Assembly (NCBI GenBank): GCA_944380855.1 | Contig: CALWIW010000022.1 | Location: forward strand, 1 to 36,763 | Direction of reading: 5' to 3' | DNA length: 36,763 nucleotides | DNA from: an uncultured Clostridia bacterium | GTDB lineage: Bacteria; Bacillota; Clostridia; Oscillospirales; Acutalibacteraceae | Part shown: one piece after another, positions 1 through 7,204 of the stretch | Numbering within the stretch: the first letter of the stretch is position 1 | Layout of the letters: the number at the start of each line of letters is the position of its first letter | Position numbers and translations under genes: made by a program | Notes under the pieces: generated by a model | Databases searched by the model: none | What the model was told of the DNA's origin: nothing | What the model saw: only the letters and a program-made list of their open reading frames with translations

Positions 1-11
1 CAACGCAAAGC

Positions 12-39
12 GGCGGCACAGCCCTTCGGCTGCTCCGCC
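12..39. other. GC-rich hairpin downstream of serA
   Basis: Two 12-nt arms (12-23 and 28-39) pair around a CTTC loop with a 2x2 internal mismatch. The segment 1-90 is clearly more GC-rich than its neighbours and codes for nothing visible. The hairpin lies past the serA stop on the minus strand, but no good U-run follows it, so it is at best a weak terminator. It may instead be part of a dispersed structured repeat cut by the window edge. Confidence 0.35.
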
Positions 40-101
40 ACCTTACATATTTCCTTCGTTATCGCACCTCGGCTAAACCGTGCAACTTTCATTATTTTAT
101 A

Positions 102-1262
102 TTAAACAATAACTCTTACTCTGATAACGCCCTCGATTGATTCGATTGACTCCTTAACACCCTTGTCGGCACCTGTAGCGTCAACAACAGTATAAGCATA
201 CTCGCCCTTGCTCTTGTTTTCCATACTCTCAACATTTGCACCGTTTGATGTAATGCAGTCAAGAATTTGTGTAAGCATCTTAGGAGCGTTTTTGTGCATT
301 ACGCAGAAACGGATATCTCCTGATCTTGCCATAGAAAGTGCAGGATAGTTTACGGAATTAGTGATGTTTCCGTTTTCAAGATAATCCTTTACCTGATCTG
401 CCGCCATAACCGCACAGTTATCCTCGCTTTCAGGAGTAGATGCACCAAGGTGGGGCATAACAATAATGTTTTCCTCACAGAGAATATCATCAGTTGCAAA
501 GTCTGTTACATAGCAGGCAATCTTTCCTGACTTAACTCCCTCAAGAACATCAGCGGAATTAACAAGACCGTCACGGGAGAAGTTGAGAATTCTCACACCG
601 TCTTTCATCTTGGCAATTGTTGAAGCGTTGATACCTGCTCTTGTAGAATCGTTGAGAGGAACATGAACAGTAATGTAATCGCACTCAGCATAAATCTGAT
701 CAACTGTCTGTGCGTGCTTTACATTGTGAGAAAGCTTCCATGCAGCGTCAACGGAGATATATGGGTCAAAACCCAAAACTTCCATTCCAAGGTCGGAAGC
801 TGCGTTTGCTACAAGAATACCGATTGCACCAAGACCGATAACGCCAAGCTTCTTTCCCTTAATTTCAGGGCCTACAAACTGGCTTTTACCCTTTTCAACC
901 ATCTTGCCCACTGCGTCGCCGTTGCCCTTAAGTGTTTTTGCCCACTCGATACCTGCAACAATCTTTCTTGAACTCATGAGAAGACCTGCAATAACAAGCT
1001 CCTTAACCGCATTTGCGTTAGCACCAGGTGTGTTGAAAACAACGATACCTTCGTCGGCACATTTAGCTACCGGAATGTTGTTTACGCCTGCACCTGCTCT
1101 TGCAATAGCAAGAAGGCTCTCAGGCATTTCCATGTCGTGCATTGAAGCAGAGCGAACCAAAACAGCATCAGGATTTGCCACGCTGTCAGAGCAAGCATAG
1201 TTGTCTCCAAGTCTGTTTGTGCCAACCTTGGCAATTTTATTTAAAGTTAATATATTAAACAT
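102..1262 (-). CDS. serA: D-3-phosphoglycerate dehydrogenase (short form with ACT domain)
   Basis: Oxidises 3-phosphoglycerate to 3-phosphohydroxypyruvate with NAD+, the first step of serine biosynthesis in the cytoplasm. The roughly 386-residue chain has the D-isomer 2-hydroxyacid dehydrogenase layout. A Rossmann motif LGVIGLGAIG lies near residue 140, the substrate/catalytic Arg is in NFSRDGLVN, the catalytic His is in MPHLGAS, and a C-terminal ACT domain (about 315-386) suggests feedback control by an amino acid. It is the compact clostridial form without the extra intervening domain of longer SerA types. An in-frame TTG at 1274 sits almost on the upstream GGAG, so I prefer the ATG at 1262, although its spacing of about 13 is long. 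The gene overlaps the serC stop by a few bases, so the two are translationally coupled and presumably transcribed from the serC promoter. Confidence 0.95.
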   Translation of the reverse strand: MFNILTLNKIAKVGTNRLGDNYACSDSVANPDAVLVRSASMHDMEMPESLLAIARAGAGVNNIPVAKCADEGIVVFNTPGANANAVKELVIAGLLMSSRKIVAGIEWAKTLKGNGDAVGKMVEKGKSQFVGPEIKGKKLGVIGLGAIGILVANAASDLGMEVLGFDPYISVDAAWKLSHNVKHAQTVDQIYAECDYITVHVPLNDSTRAGINASTIAKMKDGVRILNFSRDGLVNSADVLEGVKSGKIACYVTDFATDDILCEENIIVMPHLGASTPESEDNCAVMAADQVKDYLENGNITNSVNYPALSMARSGDIRFCVMHKNAPKMLTQILDCITSNGANVESMENKSKGEYAYTVVDATGADKGVKESIESIEGVIRVRVIV

Positions 1263-2340
1263 TTTTCTCTTCAAACTCCTTCATAAAGGCTACAAGCTTC
1301 TCAACGCCCTCGATTGGCATTGCATTATAGATAGAAGCTCTCATACCGCCAACAGAACGGTGACCCTTGATATTTACGAAGCCACGCTCTGTAGCTTCCT
1401 TAACAAATTTTGCGTCCATATCTGCGTCCCCTGTTACAAAAGGAACATTCATCAAAGAACGGTCCTCAGGAACAACAGTACCCTTGAAAAGCTTTGAGCT
1501 GTCTAAGAAATCATAAAGGATTTTTGCCTTTTTCTCGTTGTACTCTTTCATCTTCTCAAGTCCGCCCATTTCGTTCTTAATCCACTCAAGAACAAGCTTT
1601 GCAATGTAAATTGTATAGCAAGGAGGTGTGTTGAACATTGAGTCATTGTCTGCATGAGTCTGATAGTTGAACATTGTAGGAGTAATGTCCATTGCATTGC
1701 CGATAAGATCCTCTCTGATGATAACAACAGTAAGACCGGCAGGAGCCATATTCTTCTGTGCACCTGCATAAAGAACGCCGAACTTTGAAACATCAATAGG
1801 CTGTGAAAGTATGCAGGAAGAAATATCAGCTACAAGAGGAACATCTCCTGTGTCAGGAAGCTCGTGATAAACAGTACCATAGATTGTATTGTTCATGCAG
1901 ATATGGAAATAGTCTGCGTCCTTTGTAAATGTAGCAGGATCAAGCTTTGGAATATATGAGAAAGTCTTGTCTTCAGAGGAAGCAACTACATTTGCTTTGC
2001 CGTAACGTGCAGCCTCTTTGTAAGCTTTCTTTGCCCACTGACCTGTAATAACAAAGTCAGCCTTGCCGCTCTTGGTCATAAGATTCATAGGAACCATAGC
2101 AAACTGAGAAGAAGCACCGCCCTGAAGGAAAAGAACCTTGTAATTATCAGGAATATTCATAACCTCTCTCAAAAGAGCCTCTGCCTCTTTGATGATTGCG
2201 TCATATACCTTGCTGCGGTGTGACATCTCCATTACTGACTGACCGCTTCCCTGATAGTCAAGCATCTCGTCAGCAGCTTTTCTGAGTACGGACTCAGGAA
2301 GCATTGAGGGACCTGCAGAAAAATTATATACTCTTGCCAT
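1255..2340 (-). CDS. serC: Phosphoserine aminotransferase
   Basis: PLP-dependent class V aminotransferase that converts 3-phosphohydroxypyruvate and glutamate to phosphoserine, the second serine-pathway step. The 361-residue length is typical of SerC. The N-terminal YNFSAGPSMLP signature is present. The PLP Schiff-base lysine is K196 in YAGAQKNMAPAG, and the C-terminal GHRSVGGMRASIYNA motif binds the substrate phosphate. The ATG is preceded by AAGGGAG at good spacing. It is the first gene of a serC-serA pair, with a consensus promoter at 2420-2448 and an untranslated leader of about 70 nt carrying a strong hairpin (2370-2399). A dedicated phosphoserine phosphatase (serB) is not in the window. 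Confidence 0.97.
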   Translation of the reverse strand: MARVYNFSAGPSMLPESVLRKAADEMLDYQGSGQSVMEMSHRSKVYDAIIKEAEALLREVMNIPDNYKVLFLQGGASSQFAMVPMNLMTKSGKADFVITGQWAKKAYKEAARYGKANVVASSEDKTFSYIPKLDPATFTKDADYFHICMNNTIYGTVYHELPDTGDVPLVADISSCILSQPIDVSKFGVLYAGAQKNMAPAGLTVVIIREDLIGNAMDITPTMFNYQTHADNDSMFNTPPCYTIYIAKLVLEWIKNEMGGLEKMKEYNEKKAKILYDFLDSSKLFKGTVVPEDRSLMNVPFVTGDADMDAKFVKEATERGFVNIKGHRSVGGMRASIYNAMPIEGVEKLVAFMKEFEEKNV

Positions 2341-2369
2341 TTTTATCTACTCCCTTAAATAAGTTTTGC

Positions 2370-2399
2370 GCTTTTCCGTTAATTTTTTAACAGAAAAGC
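2370..2399 (-). promoter_or_regulatory. Leader hairpin between the serC promoter and ribosome site
   Basis: On the minus-strand transcript, two 13-nt arms (2387-2399 and 2370-2382) pair around a four-base A loop with a single G-U wobble. The hairpin lies between the predicted start of transcription (about 2413) and the AAGGGAG ribosome site. No U-run follows, so it is not an ordinary terminator. It could stabilise the mRNA or bind a regulator. The plus-strand version has a C-A mismatch, so the fold favours the minus transcript. Confidence 0.5.
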
Positions 2400-2419
2400 A
2401 AGGATACCCGAATGGAATA

Positions 2420-2448
2420 ATTATATTCCTTTTAAACCATTTAGTCAA
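2420..2448 (-). promoter_or_regulatory. Sigma-A promoter of serC-serA
   Basis: Read on the minus strand: TTGACT (2443-2448), a 17-bp spacer, and TATAAT (2420-2425). Transcription should begin near 2413, leaving a leader of about 73 nt before the serC ATG. It separates the serine genes from the upstream pyrimidine genes. Confidence 0.8.
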
Positions 2449-2455
2449 TACAAAA

Positions 2456-2480
2456 ACAGTCACTTTGCTTAAAATACTGT
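2456..2480 (-). terminator. Weak possible terminator after pyrF
   Basis: On the minus strand a 5-bp ACAGT/ACTGT stem with a 15-nt loop is followed by a short T run. The stem is short and the call is weak. Readthrough from pyrF into serC is plausible. Confidence 0.2.
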
Positions 2481-2501
2481 ATAATTTTTTTATATATTTA
2501 T

Positions 2502-3434
2502 TTAGATTTTCATTTCACCTACAACGGCTTTTATGTCATCTCTCATTCTTATTGCTTCACGTCTTGCAGCCATTGCGTATTCCTCCTCGGGACAGCCTTC
2601 CTTTTTCCATCCACACATAATAGCACGGCTGGAATTTACAATAGCACCGATTCCGTTATCATCAAAAGCGTGTTTAATATCCTGAGCACCGCCGCCCTGT
2701 GCACCGTAACCAGGAACAAGGAAAAATGTTTTCGGAAGCTCTCTTCTAAGTTCCTCAAGCTGCTCCGGATAAGTAGCACCTACAACAGCACCAACGCCGG
2801 AATATCCGTATTTTGAAGGCAGATTTTCTCCCCATTTTTCGCACATTTTACCCATATGGAGATATATACTTTCACCGCCGGAAAGCGAGAGGTTCTGAAG
2901 CTCACCTGAGCTTGGGTTTGAAGTCTTTACAAGAACAAAAATTCCCTTATCACCCTTTTTGCATATATCAACCAAAGGCATAATACCGTCTGAACCGAGA
3001 TAACCGTTTACAGTAAGAGCGTCGCCGCCGAAAGCCTCAACTGTTTCTCCTTCAATATCAGTTGTTCCCAAATGAGCTGCGGCATAAGCCTCCATTGTTG
3101 AACCGATATCGTTTCTCTTTCCGTCTGTGATTACAAACATTCCCTTGCTCTTAGCATATTCGATAGTTCTTGCAAGTGTTCTTACACCCTGCCAGCCGTA
3201 CATCTCATAGTATGCAGCCTGAGGCTTAACTGCCGGAACAATATCGCAAAGAGCGTCAATAAGTCCCTTGTTGTACTCAAAAAGGGCCTCAGCAGCTCCC
3301 TCAAGGGTTTTGCCGTACTGTGCATATGCTTTTTCCTTTATGCAGGAAGGGATGTAGTCAAGCTTTGGGTCAAGACCTGCTACAGTGGGGTTTTGTTTCT
3401 CTACAATACTTTCAATCAATCTGTCAAATGCCAT
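2502..3434 (-). CDS. pyrF: Orotidine 5'-phosphate decarboxylase
   Basis: Decarboxylates OMP to UMP, the last step of de novo UMP synthesis. At 310 residues this is the longer bacterial PyrF subfamily rather than the short E. coli type of about 240 residues. The catalytic DGKRNDIG motif holds the Asp-Lys-Asp charge network (lysine at about residue 106). The C-terminal VPGYGAQGGG and NSSRAI motifs form the phosphate site. An upstream in-frame TTG overlaps the ribosome site itself. GGAGG lies 8 bases before the ATG at 3434, so I start there. The pyrC stop codon is only one base upstream, so translation is coupled. It is the third gene of the membrane protein-pyrC-pyrF operon. Confidence 0.96.
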   Translation of the reverse strand: MAFDRLIESIVEKQNPTVAGLDPKLDYIPSCIKEKAYAQYGKTLEGAAEALFEYNKGLIDALCDIVPAVKPQAAYYEMYGWQGVRTLARTIEYAKSKGMFVITDGKRNDIGSTMEAYAAAHLGTTDIEGETVEAFGGDALTVNGYLGSDGIMPLVDICKKGDKGIFVLVKTSNPSSGELQNLSLSGGESIYLHMGKMCEKWGENLPSKYGYSGVGAVVGATYPEQLEELRRELPKTFFLVPGYGAQGGGAQDIKHAFDDNGIGAIVNSSRAIMCGWKKEGCPEEEYAMAARREAIRMRDDIKAVVGEMKI

Positions 3435-3435
3435 T

Positions 3436-4707
3436 TTAATTTCCTCCAAAAACTATTTTTCCATCTAAGATGGTATATTTAACCTTGCCGTAAAGTTCTT
3501 TTCCTTTAAACGGGGTATTTTTACTTTTTCCGTGAAGCTTTTCAGGGTCAACAGTCCACTTCTGGTTGATATCAATAAGAGCAATATCTGCACTTGCACC
3601 CACTTTAAGCTCTCCGCCCTCTATTTTCAAAATTCTTGCAGGATTGGTGCTCATCTTTTTAACAAGCTCAGCCAAGCTGAGTTCTCCTGTTTTTACCAAA
3701 GCAGTATAGCTTGCCGAAAATGAAGTTTCCATGCCTATAGAACCGTTGGGAGCTTTTTCAAAGTCCGCTTTCTCCTCCGGTGTGTGAGGTGCATGGTCGG
3801 TAGCGATTGCGTCAAGGGTTCCGTCTTTCAGCCCCTCAATAATAGCCAGTCTGTCCTTTTCGGTTCTCAGCGGCGGATTCATTCTGAAATCCGCGTCACG
3901 GGAAAGCAGCTCTTTTTCAGTAAAAGTAACATAATGGGGAGCGGTTTCAGCCGTTACCTTCACTCCTCTGTTTTTAGCGTCCCTGATAAGAGCCACAGAT
4001 GTAGCCGTACTGACATGGCAAATGTGTACCGGAACATCGTAAACAGCTGCAATTGCAATTTCTCTTGCTGTTCCGCAGTCCTCGGCAGCAGCCGGTATTC
4101 CCTTTACCCCCAGCTTCTCCGACACTTCGCCCTCGTTTATCTTGCCGCCCTTTGCAAGAAATAAATCCTCACAATGAGCTACAACAGTCATATTAAGGGC
4201 TGGTGCTTTTTTCATGGCTTCCGCAAGAATAGCTGTATTTTCCACCGGCCTTCCGTCGTCGGTAAGCCCAACGGCTCCGGCCTTTGCCAAAGCGTCCAAA
4301 TCTGTAGCCTCGTGGCTTTCAAGTCCTTTTGTAATGCTTGCCGCCACATAAACCTTAGCTGAAGCGTACTTTGCCTTGTTCAAAATATATTCAACCGTTT
4401 CGGGATTGTCTGTTGTGGGGTTTGTGTTTGGCATAGCCAAAAGAGATGTTACTCCTCCAGCCGCCGCTGCTTGACAGCCTGTCAGAATATCCTCCTTTTG
4501 TGTCTGACCGGGATCTCTGAGATGTACGTGAATATCAACAAATCCGGGAACTGCTATAAGATTTTCACCGTCGATAACTTTTTCGGCTTCCTGTACATTG
4601 GTGTAAAGCTCTTTTATTTTTCCGTCTTCCACCAAAATAGAGCATTTTTCCTCTTTACTTTTTTCAGGAAGAATTGCCATACAATTTTTAATAAGCAGTG
4701 TACTCAA
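3436..4707 (-). CDS. pyrC: Dihydroorotase (class I type, metal-dependent amidohydrolase)
   Basis: Cyclises carbamoyl aspartate to dihydroorotate in de novo pyrimidine synthesis. The 423-residue amidohydrolase barrel has the zinc motif DIHVHLRDPGQ (H60, H62), further metal ligands in VVAHCED and HICHVST, and the metal-binding aspartate in ATDHAPHT. The start is TTG: an AAAGGTGAT ribosome site lies about 10 bases upstream, whereas the first in-frame ATG (near 4680) has none. The TTG overlaps the TGA stop of the upstream gene in a TTGA arrangement, so termination and reinitiation are coupled. No aspartate transcarbamoylase or other pyr genes lie next to it in this window. Confidence 0.95.
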   Translation of the reverse strand: MSTLLIKNCMAILPEKSKEEKCSILVEDGKIKELYTNVQEAEKVIDGENLIAVPGFVDIHVHLRDPGQTQKEDILTGCQAAAAGGVTSLLAMPNTNPTTDNPETVEYILNKAKYASAKVYVAASITKGLESHEATDLDALAKAGAVGLTDDGRPVENTAILAEAMKKAPALNMTVVAHCEDLFLAKGGKINEGEVSEKLGVKGIPAAAEDCGTAREIAIAAVYDVPVHICHVSTATSVALIRDAKNRGVKVTAETAPHYVTFTEKELLSRDADFRMNPPLRTEKDRLAIIEGLKDGTLDAIATDHAPHTPEEKADFEKAPNGSIGMETSFSASYTALVKTGELSLAELVKKMSTNPARILKIEGGELKVGASADIALIDINQKWTVDPEKLHGKSKNTPFKGKELYGKVKYTILDGKIVFGGN

Positions 4708-5798
4708 TTTTTATCATCACCTTTCTCTTGGTCGTCAAATACATTGTATTCTTTGGCGTTTTTAAAAGCTTCAAGGGATTTTTCCCTCTTTTCCGCCTGC
4801 TTTTTTTCCTGTCTTTTTTCAAGAAAATTCTTTTTCTTTTCTTTCCTTTCGGGAACAATGTTTTCCCCTTTGTTGTCAAAAAACTTATCTAAATATTCTT
4901 CCTTTTTACCTTCGGCGTCATTTTCCTTGGCTTCGTTTTTTTCGTTACTTATAGCTTCGTCAATACTCTTTGTGACATAATCGTGTTTTTCAACAGGCTT
5001 CGCTCTAACCACCATAAGGTCGTCGGCTTCCTGACCGTCAATATAAGAGGGAAGCTTTCTGCTGTTTGATGAACCATCATATGCTTTTCTGCTTTTCCCC
5101 TTGAGTATAACCACAAATAATATTACGACAACCGCTCCCAAAAATACAATTAACAAAGTCAGAATCATATTTCCGGTAAAGGCTCCTGTGTCAGGTTCCC
5201 TGATTTCCACCGACTTAATTACAGAAGTAAATTCACTCTTTTCATCTGAGGTCAAGGGAGAACCTGTTTTCTGAAGAATAATATTGTAATTCATACCGTT
5301 TTCAACAATATTCCCCTGTACACCGTAAATTTCTACGTCGTTTGCTCTTCTCTCAAATTCCAAATAAATAAGCTTCTTGTCGCCTATTTCCTCAACTTTA
5401 GAATTTTTATACATTTCCGACGATGAGAATCCCTGTAAGATTGTATCAAGCTGAGCTTGGTCAAGTCTGCTGTAGCTTACAATTTCTTTACTTGAATCAT
5501 CTACGGTCATTGTGACGGAAATAATTTTTGTCTTGTCAGAACTGTATCCTTGTAAATATAAATTAGAACTCTGAAAATTTTCTTTAACCGTGTCATAACT
5601 CAAACCCATTTCGGAAAACACCGTGTCGTCTGGTGGAGTGTCACGCAATATAATTTTATATTCGTTAGGTATATCAATTTTCAAACCTATATCATTAATC
5701 TCATAGGACATTAATACTGCAAAAACTCCGGTTGCAGATAACATCAAAAGATATATAGCTAAAGATAAAGATATTATAGTCTTCTTGATTATTTTCAA
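4704..5798 (-). CDS. Uncharacterised single-pass membrane protein heading the pyrC-pyrF operon
   Basis: I do not recognise a family. Using the TTG at 5798 (GAGGTGA about 6 bases upstream, and a predicted mRNA start near 5841), the protein is about 364 residues. It begins with a clean signal peptide (positive MKIIKK, then a hydrophobic run ending in GVFA). An extracellular domain of roughly 175 residues follows, rich in beta-strand-like alternation. One membrane helix lies near residues 210-232. The tail of about 130 residues is very charged, with Lys/Glu-rich coiled-coil-like runs. An upstream ATG (5828) would prepend ten residues but has no good ribosome site. It overlaps pyrC by the TTGA junction, so it is co-transcribed with pyrimidine genes, although its topology suggests an envelope role. 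Confidence 0.75.
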   Translation of the reverse strand: MKIIKKTIISLSLAIYLLMLSATGVFAVLMSYEINDIGLKIDIPNEYKIILRDTPPDDTVFSEMGLSYDTVKENFQSSNLYLQGYSSDKTKIISVTMTVDDSSKEIVSYSRLDQAQLDTILQGFSSSEMYKNSKVEEIGDKKLIYLEFERRANDVEIYGVQGNIVENGMNYNIILQKTGSPLTSDEKSEFTSVIKSVEIREPDTGAFTGNMILTLLIVFLGAVVVILFVVILKGKSRKAYDGSSNSRKLPSYIDGQEADDLMVVRAKPVEKHDYVTKSIDEAISNEKNEAKENDAEGKKEEYLDKFFDNKGENIVPERKEKKKNFLEKRQEKKQAEKREKSLEAFKNAKEYNVFDDQEKGDDKN

Positions 5799-5847
5799 TA
5801 AATTCACCTCATTAACGTCAAATTTCATTAAACAAGTAGCCTTTTAA

Positions 5848-5876
5848 ATTATAACCCTTTTGCACGGAAAACACAA
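5848..5876 (-). promoter_or_regulatory. Promoter of the membrane protein-pyrC-pyrF operon
   Basis: Minus-strand TTGTGT (5871-5876), a 17-bp spacer and a perfect TATAAT (5848-5853). The -35 is weak. Predicted transcription starts near 5841, which supports the TTG start at 5798. I see no PyrR-type leader or attenuator between them. Confidence 0.6.
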
Positions 5877-5966
5877 GTATTTACAGCCTAAAAGAAACAC
5901 CAGTTTGCGGCGATACTTAGTCTGATGACATTATTAAAATTCTTTTGATATTTTTTCAAAAAATAC

Positions 5967-5995
5967 TTGACAAACCGACAAGGAGCATATATAAT
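5967..5995 (+). promoter_or_regulatory. Consensus promoter of the tRNA-Pro gene
   Basis: TTGACA (5967-5972), a 17-bp spacer and TATAAT (5990-5995), a full match to the sigma-A consensus about 30 bp before the tRNA. This is typical of a stable RNA gene. Confidence 0.85.
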
Positions 5996-6025
5996 ATGAG
6001 AAGTTGTTGACGCAGCAAAACTTAT

Positions 6026-6102
6026 CGAGGTGTGGCTCAGTTTGGTAGAGCGCTTGGTTTGGGACCAAGATGCCGCAGGTTCGAATCCTGTCACCTCGAC
6101 CA
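6026..6102 (+). tRNA. tRNA-Pro (anticodon UGG), CCA encoded
   Basis: The cloverleaf is complete: acceptor CGAGGTG/CACCTCG, D-arm GCTC/GAGC, anticodon stem CTTGG/CCAAG with loop TTTGGGA (anticodon TGG), T-arm GCAGG-TTCGAAT-CCTGT, discriminator A and an encoded CCA at 6100-6102. It is a single tRNA gene with its own promoter and terminator, not part of a cluster. Apparent reading frames through it on both strands are shadows. Confidence 0.97.
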
Positions 6103-6106
6103 TTAT

Positions 6107-6146
6107 AAAACAAAAAACCGATACGTTTGTATCGGTTTTTTGTTTT
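6107..6146 (+). terminator. Terminator of tRNA-Pro
   Basis: A perfect 18-bp stem with a GTTT loop has an A-rich left arm and a T-rich right arm, making a strong, symmetric and so potentially bidirectional intrinsic terminator 4 bases after the tRNA CCA. Confidence 0.9.
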
Positions 6147-6150
6147 ATCC

Positions 6151-6166
6151 GGTGACAGGATTCGAA
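6151..6166 (-). repeat. Inverted copy of the tRNA-Pro 3' segment
   Basis: GGTGACAGGATTCGAA is the exact reverse complement of 6080-6095, the T-loop and 3' T-stem/acceptor side of the tRNA just upstream. Identity stops at 6166. It may be a vestige of integration at the tRNA or of a lost inverted tRNA copy. Confidence 0.7.
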
Positions 6167-6169
6167 GCC

Positions 6170-6450
6170 GACTATTTTAAATCCGATGTGCTGCGCGTTT
6201 ATTTTAAAATTACATTCATAGCACGTTGGACGAAACCTTTTGTTTTTATATGCGTTAATGAACTTTATTTCCTATACACGCCCTAACAGACGAGATGATA
6301 CTTATCCGTAATCTCCAAGTCCGTCACCTCTACTGATTTAATAAACTTCTAATATTCTTTATTATTTTTCGCCATAGTATATGTAAAGCAGTCAGGTAGT
6401 GTTATTGTGATAAGTTCAAAAAATAAGCTATACTAAAATTTAAAGTAAAA
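6170..6450. other. AT-rich non-coding stretch after tRNA-Pro
   Basis: No convincing gene on either strand. On the minus strand a short reading starting at ATG near 6375 is stopped after eight codons by TAG and then continues open for about 20 codons, which could be a decayed gene end. I see no promoter, structured RNA or repeat beyond the tRNA fragment at its left edge. Confidence 0.4.
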
Positions 6451-6451
6451 T

Positions 6452-6488
6452 AAGTCCTCTGATTGAGTTCACTCCAACCAGAGGACTT
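6452..6488. terminator. Terminator downstream of the small lipoprotein gene
   Basis: A 10-bp stem (AAGTCCTCTG, 6452-6461, with CAGAGGACTT, 6479-6488) extends inward with further partial pairing. T-rich sequence follows on both strands, so it can end the minus-strand lipoprotein transcript. Confidence 0.8.
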
Positions 6489-6525
6489 GTTGTTTTAATT
6501 AGTCAAACCGAAATTTGTTATTGCT

Positions 6526-7032
6526 CTAAATGTATTTGTTAAAATAATTTAAAAATTCTTTAGAAGTTTTCCAATCATCTTCAACGCAATTTGTAATTTC
6601 ATCTAATGCCATAGCACATATATATTCAAATAGACCTTGATTCGGACTCTTATATATTATTAAATATAATGGTTTTGCTGCTTTAGCACCCATATCTATA
6701 ACTTTTTTGAATTTATCACTGTCAAGCGTATATGTAAACCATCCGGCACTAACAGCAAATTCCGGATCATCCCTTTCCTTTTCTTCTATTTCATTAGTTA
6801 ATTCTTGTAATAAAGTTGCAATTTCTTCCAAATCAGCTTCGTCTATATTTTCGATAAGTTTTTCTTCATCAATACCATTAGATGAAATCTCATCCCATTT
6901 CATTTCACTTTGTTCGTTGCTATCATTGTGCTGATGATTGCTGTCAACTATATTTACATCGTCTTTTTCTTTACAACCAACAAACGAGAATAACATCATA
7001 CAACAAAATATAATCAAAAGAATTCTTCTCAT
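6526..7032 (-). CDS. Small putative lipoprotein of unknown function
   Basis: A secreted 168-residue protein. The N-terminus MRRILLIIFCCMMLFSFVGC is a type II signal peptide with lipobox FVGC, so Cys20 should be lipidated and the protein anchored outside the membrane. After it comes a short acidic and His/Asn-rich linker, then a helical domain rich in Glu and Asp. I recognise no family. GGAGGTG lies 6 bases before the ATG at 7032; a longer in-frame TTG start would overlap that ribosome site and is rejected. It is monocistronic, with its own promoter (7088-7116) and terminator, and its AT content is somewhat higher than that of flanking housekeeping genes. Confidence 0.75.
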   Translation of the reverse strand: MRRILLIIFCCMMLFSFVGCKEKDDVNIVDSNHQHNDSNEQSEMKWDEISSNGIDEEKLIENIDEADLEEIATLLQELTNEIEEKERDDPEFAVSAGWFTYTLDSDKFKKVIDMGAKAAKPLYLIIYKSPNQGLFEYICAMALDEITNCVEDDWKTSKEFLNYFNKYI

Positions 7033-7087
7033 ACAGCACACCTCCGAATTCAAATTTTTATATAAAGTAATTAGATTTTATACTCCG

Positions 7088-7116
7088 ATTATATCATTTA
7101 AATATCTTTAAGTCTA
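7088..7116 (-). promoter_or_regulatory. Promoter of the small lipoprotein gene
   Basis: Minus-strand TAGACT (7111-7116), a 17-bp spacer and TATAAT (7088-7093), about 55 bp before the ATG at 7032. Confidence 0.6.
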
Positions 7117-7167
7117 CCTGCAACGATTATTTCAGTTATCGTTTTTTCTAACGGAAAACTTAAAAAA

Positions 7168-7192
7168 TCACCGCACCTGAAAGGTGCGGTGA
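7168..7192 (-). terminator. Terminator of the LCP gene
   Basis: A perfect 11-bp GC-rich stem with a GAA/TTC loop just past the LCP stop codon, followed on the minus strand by a six-T run. It also has a T-rich left flank. Confidence 0.9.
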
Positions 7193-7204
7193 TAAAAAAT
7201 ATTA

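Noticed and set aside
1263-1274. TTG start for serA at 1274
   Set aside because: The TTG lies only about 1-2 bases after the GGAG, too close for initiation; the ATG at 1262 is the better choice.
5888-6286. Open frames on both strands across the tRNA-Pro gene
   Set aside because: Their sequences are the familiar false translations of tRNA genes (for example GFEPAASWSQ and GLGPRCRRFES on opposite strands); the tRNA explains the sequence.
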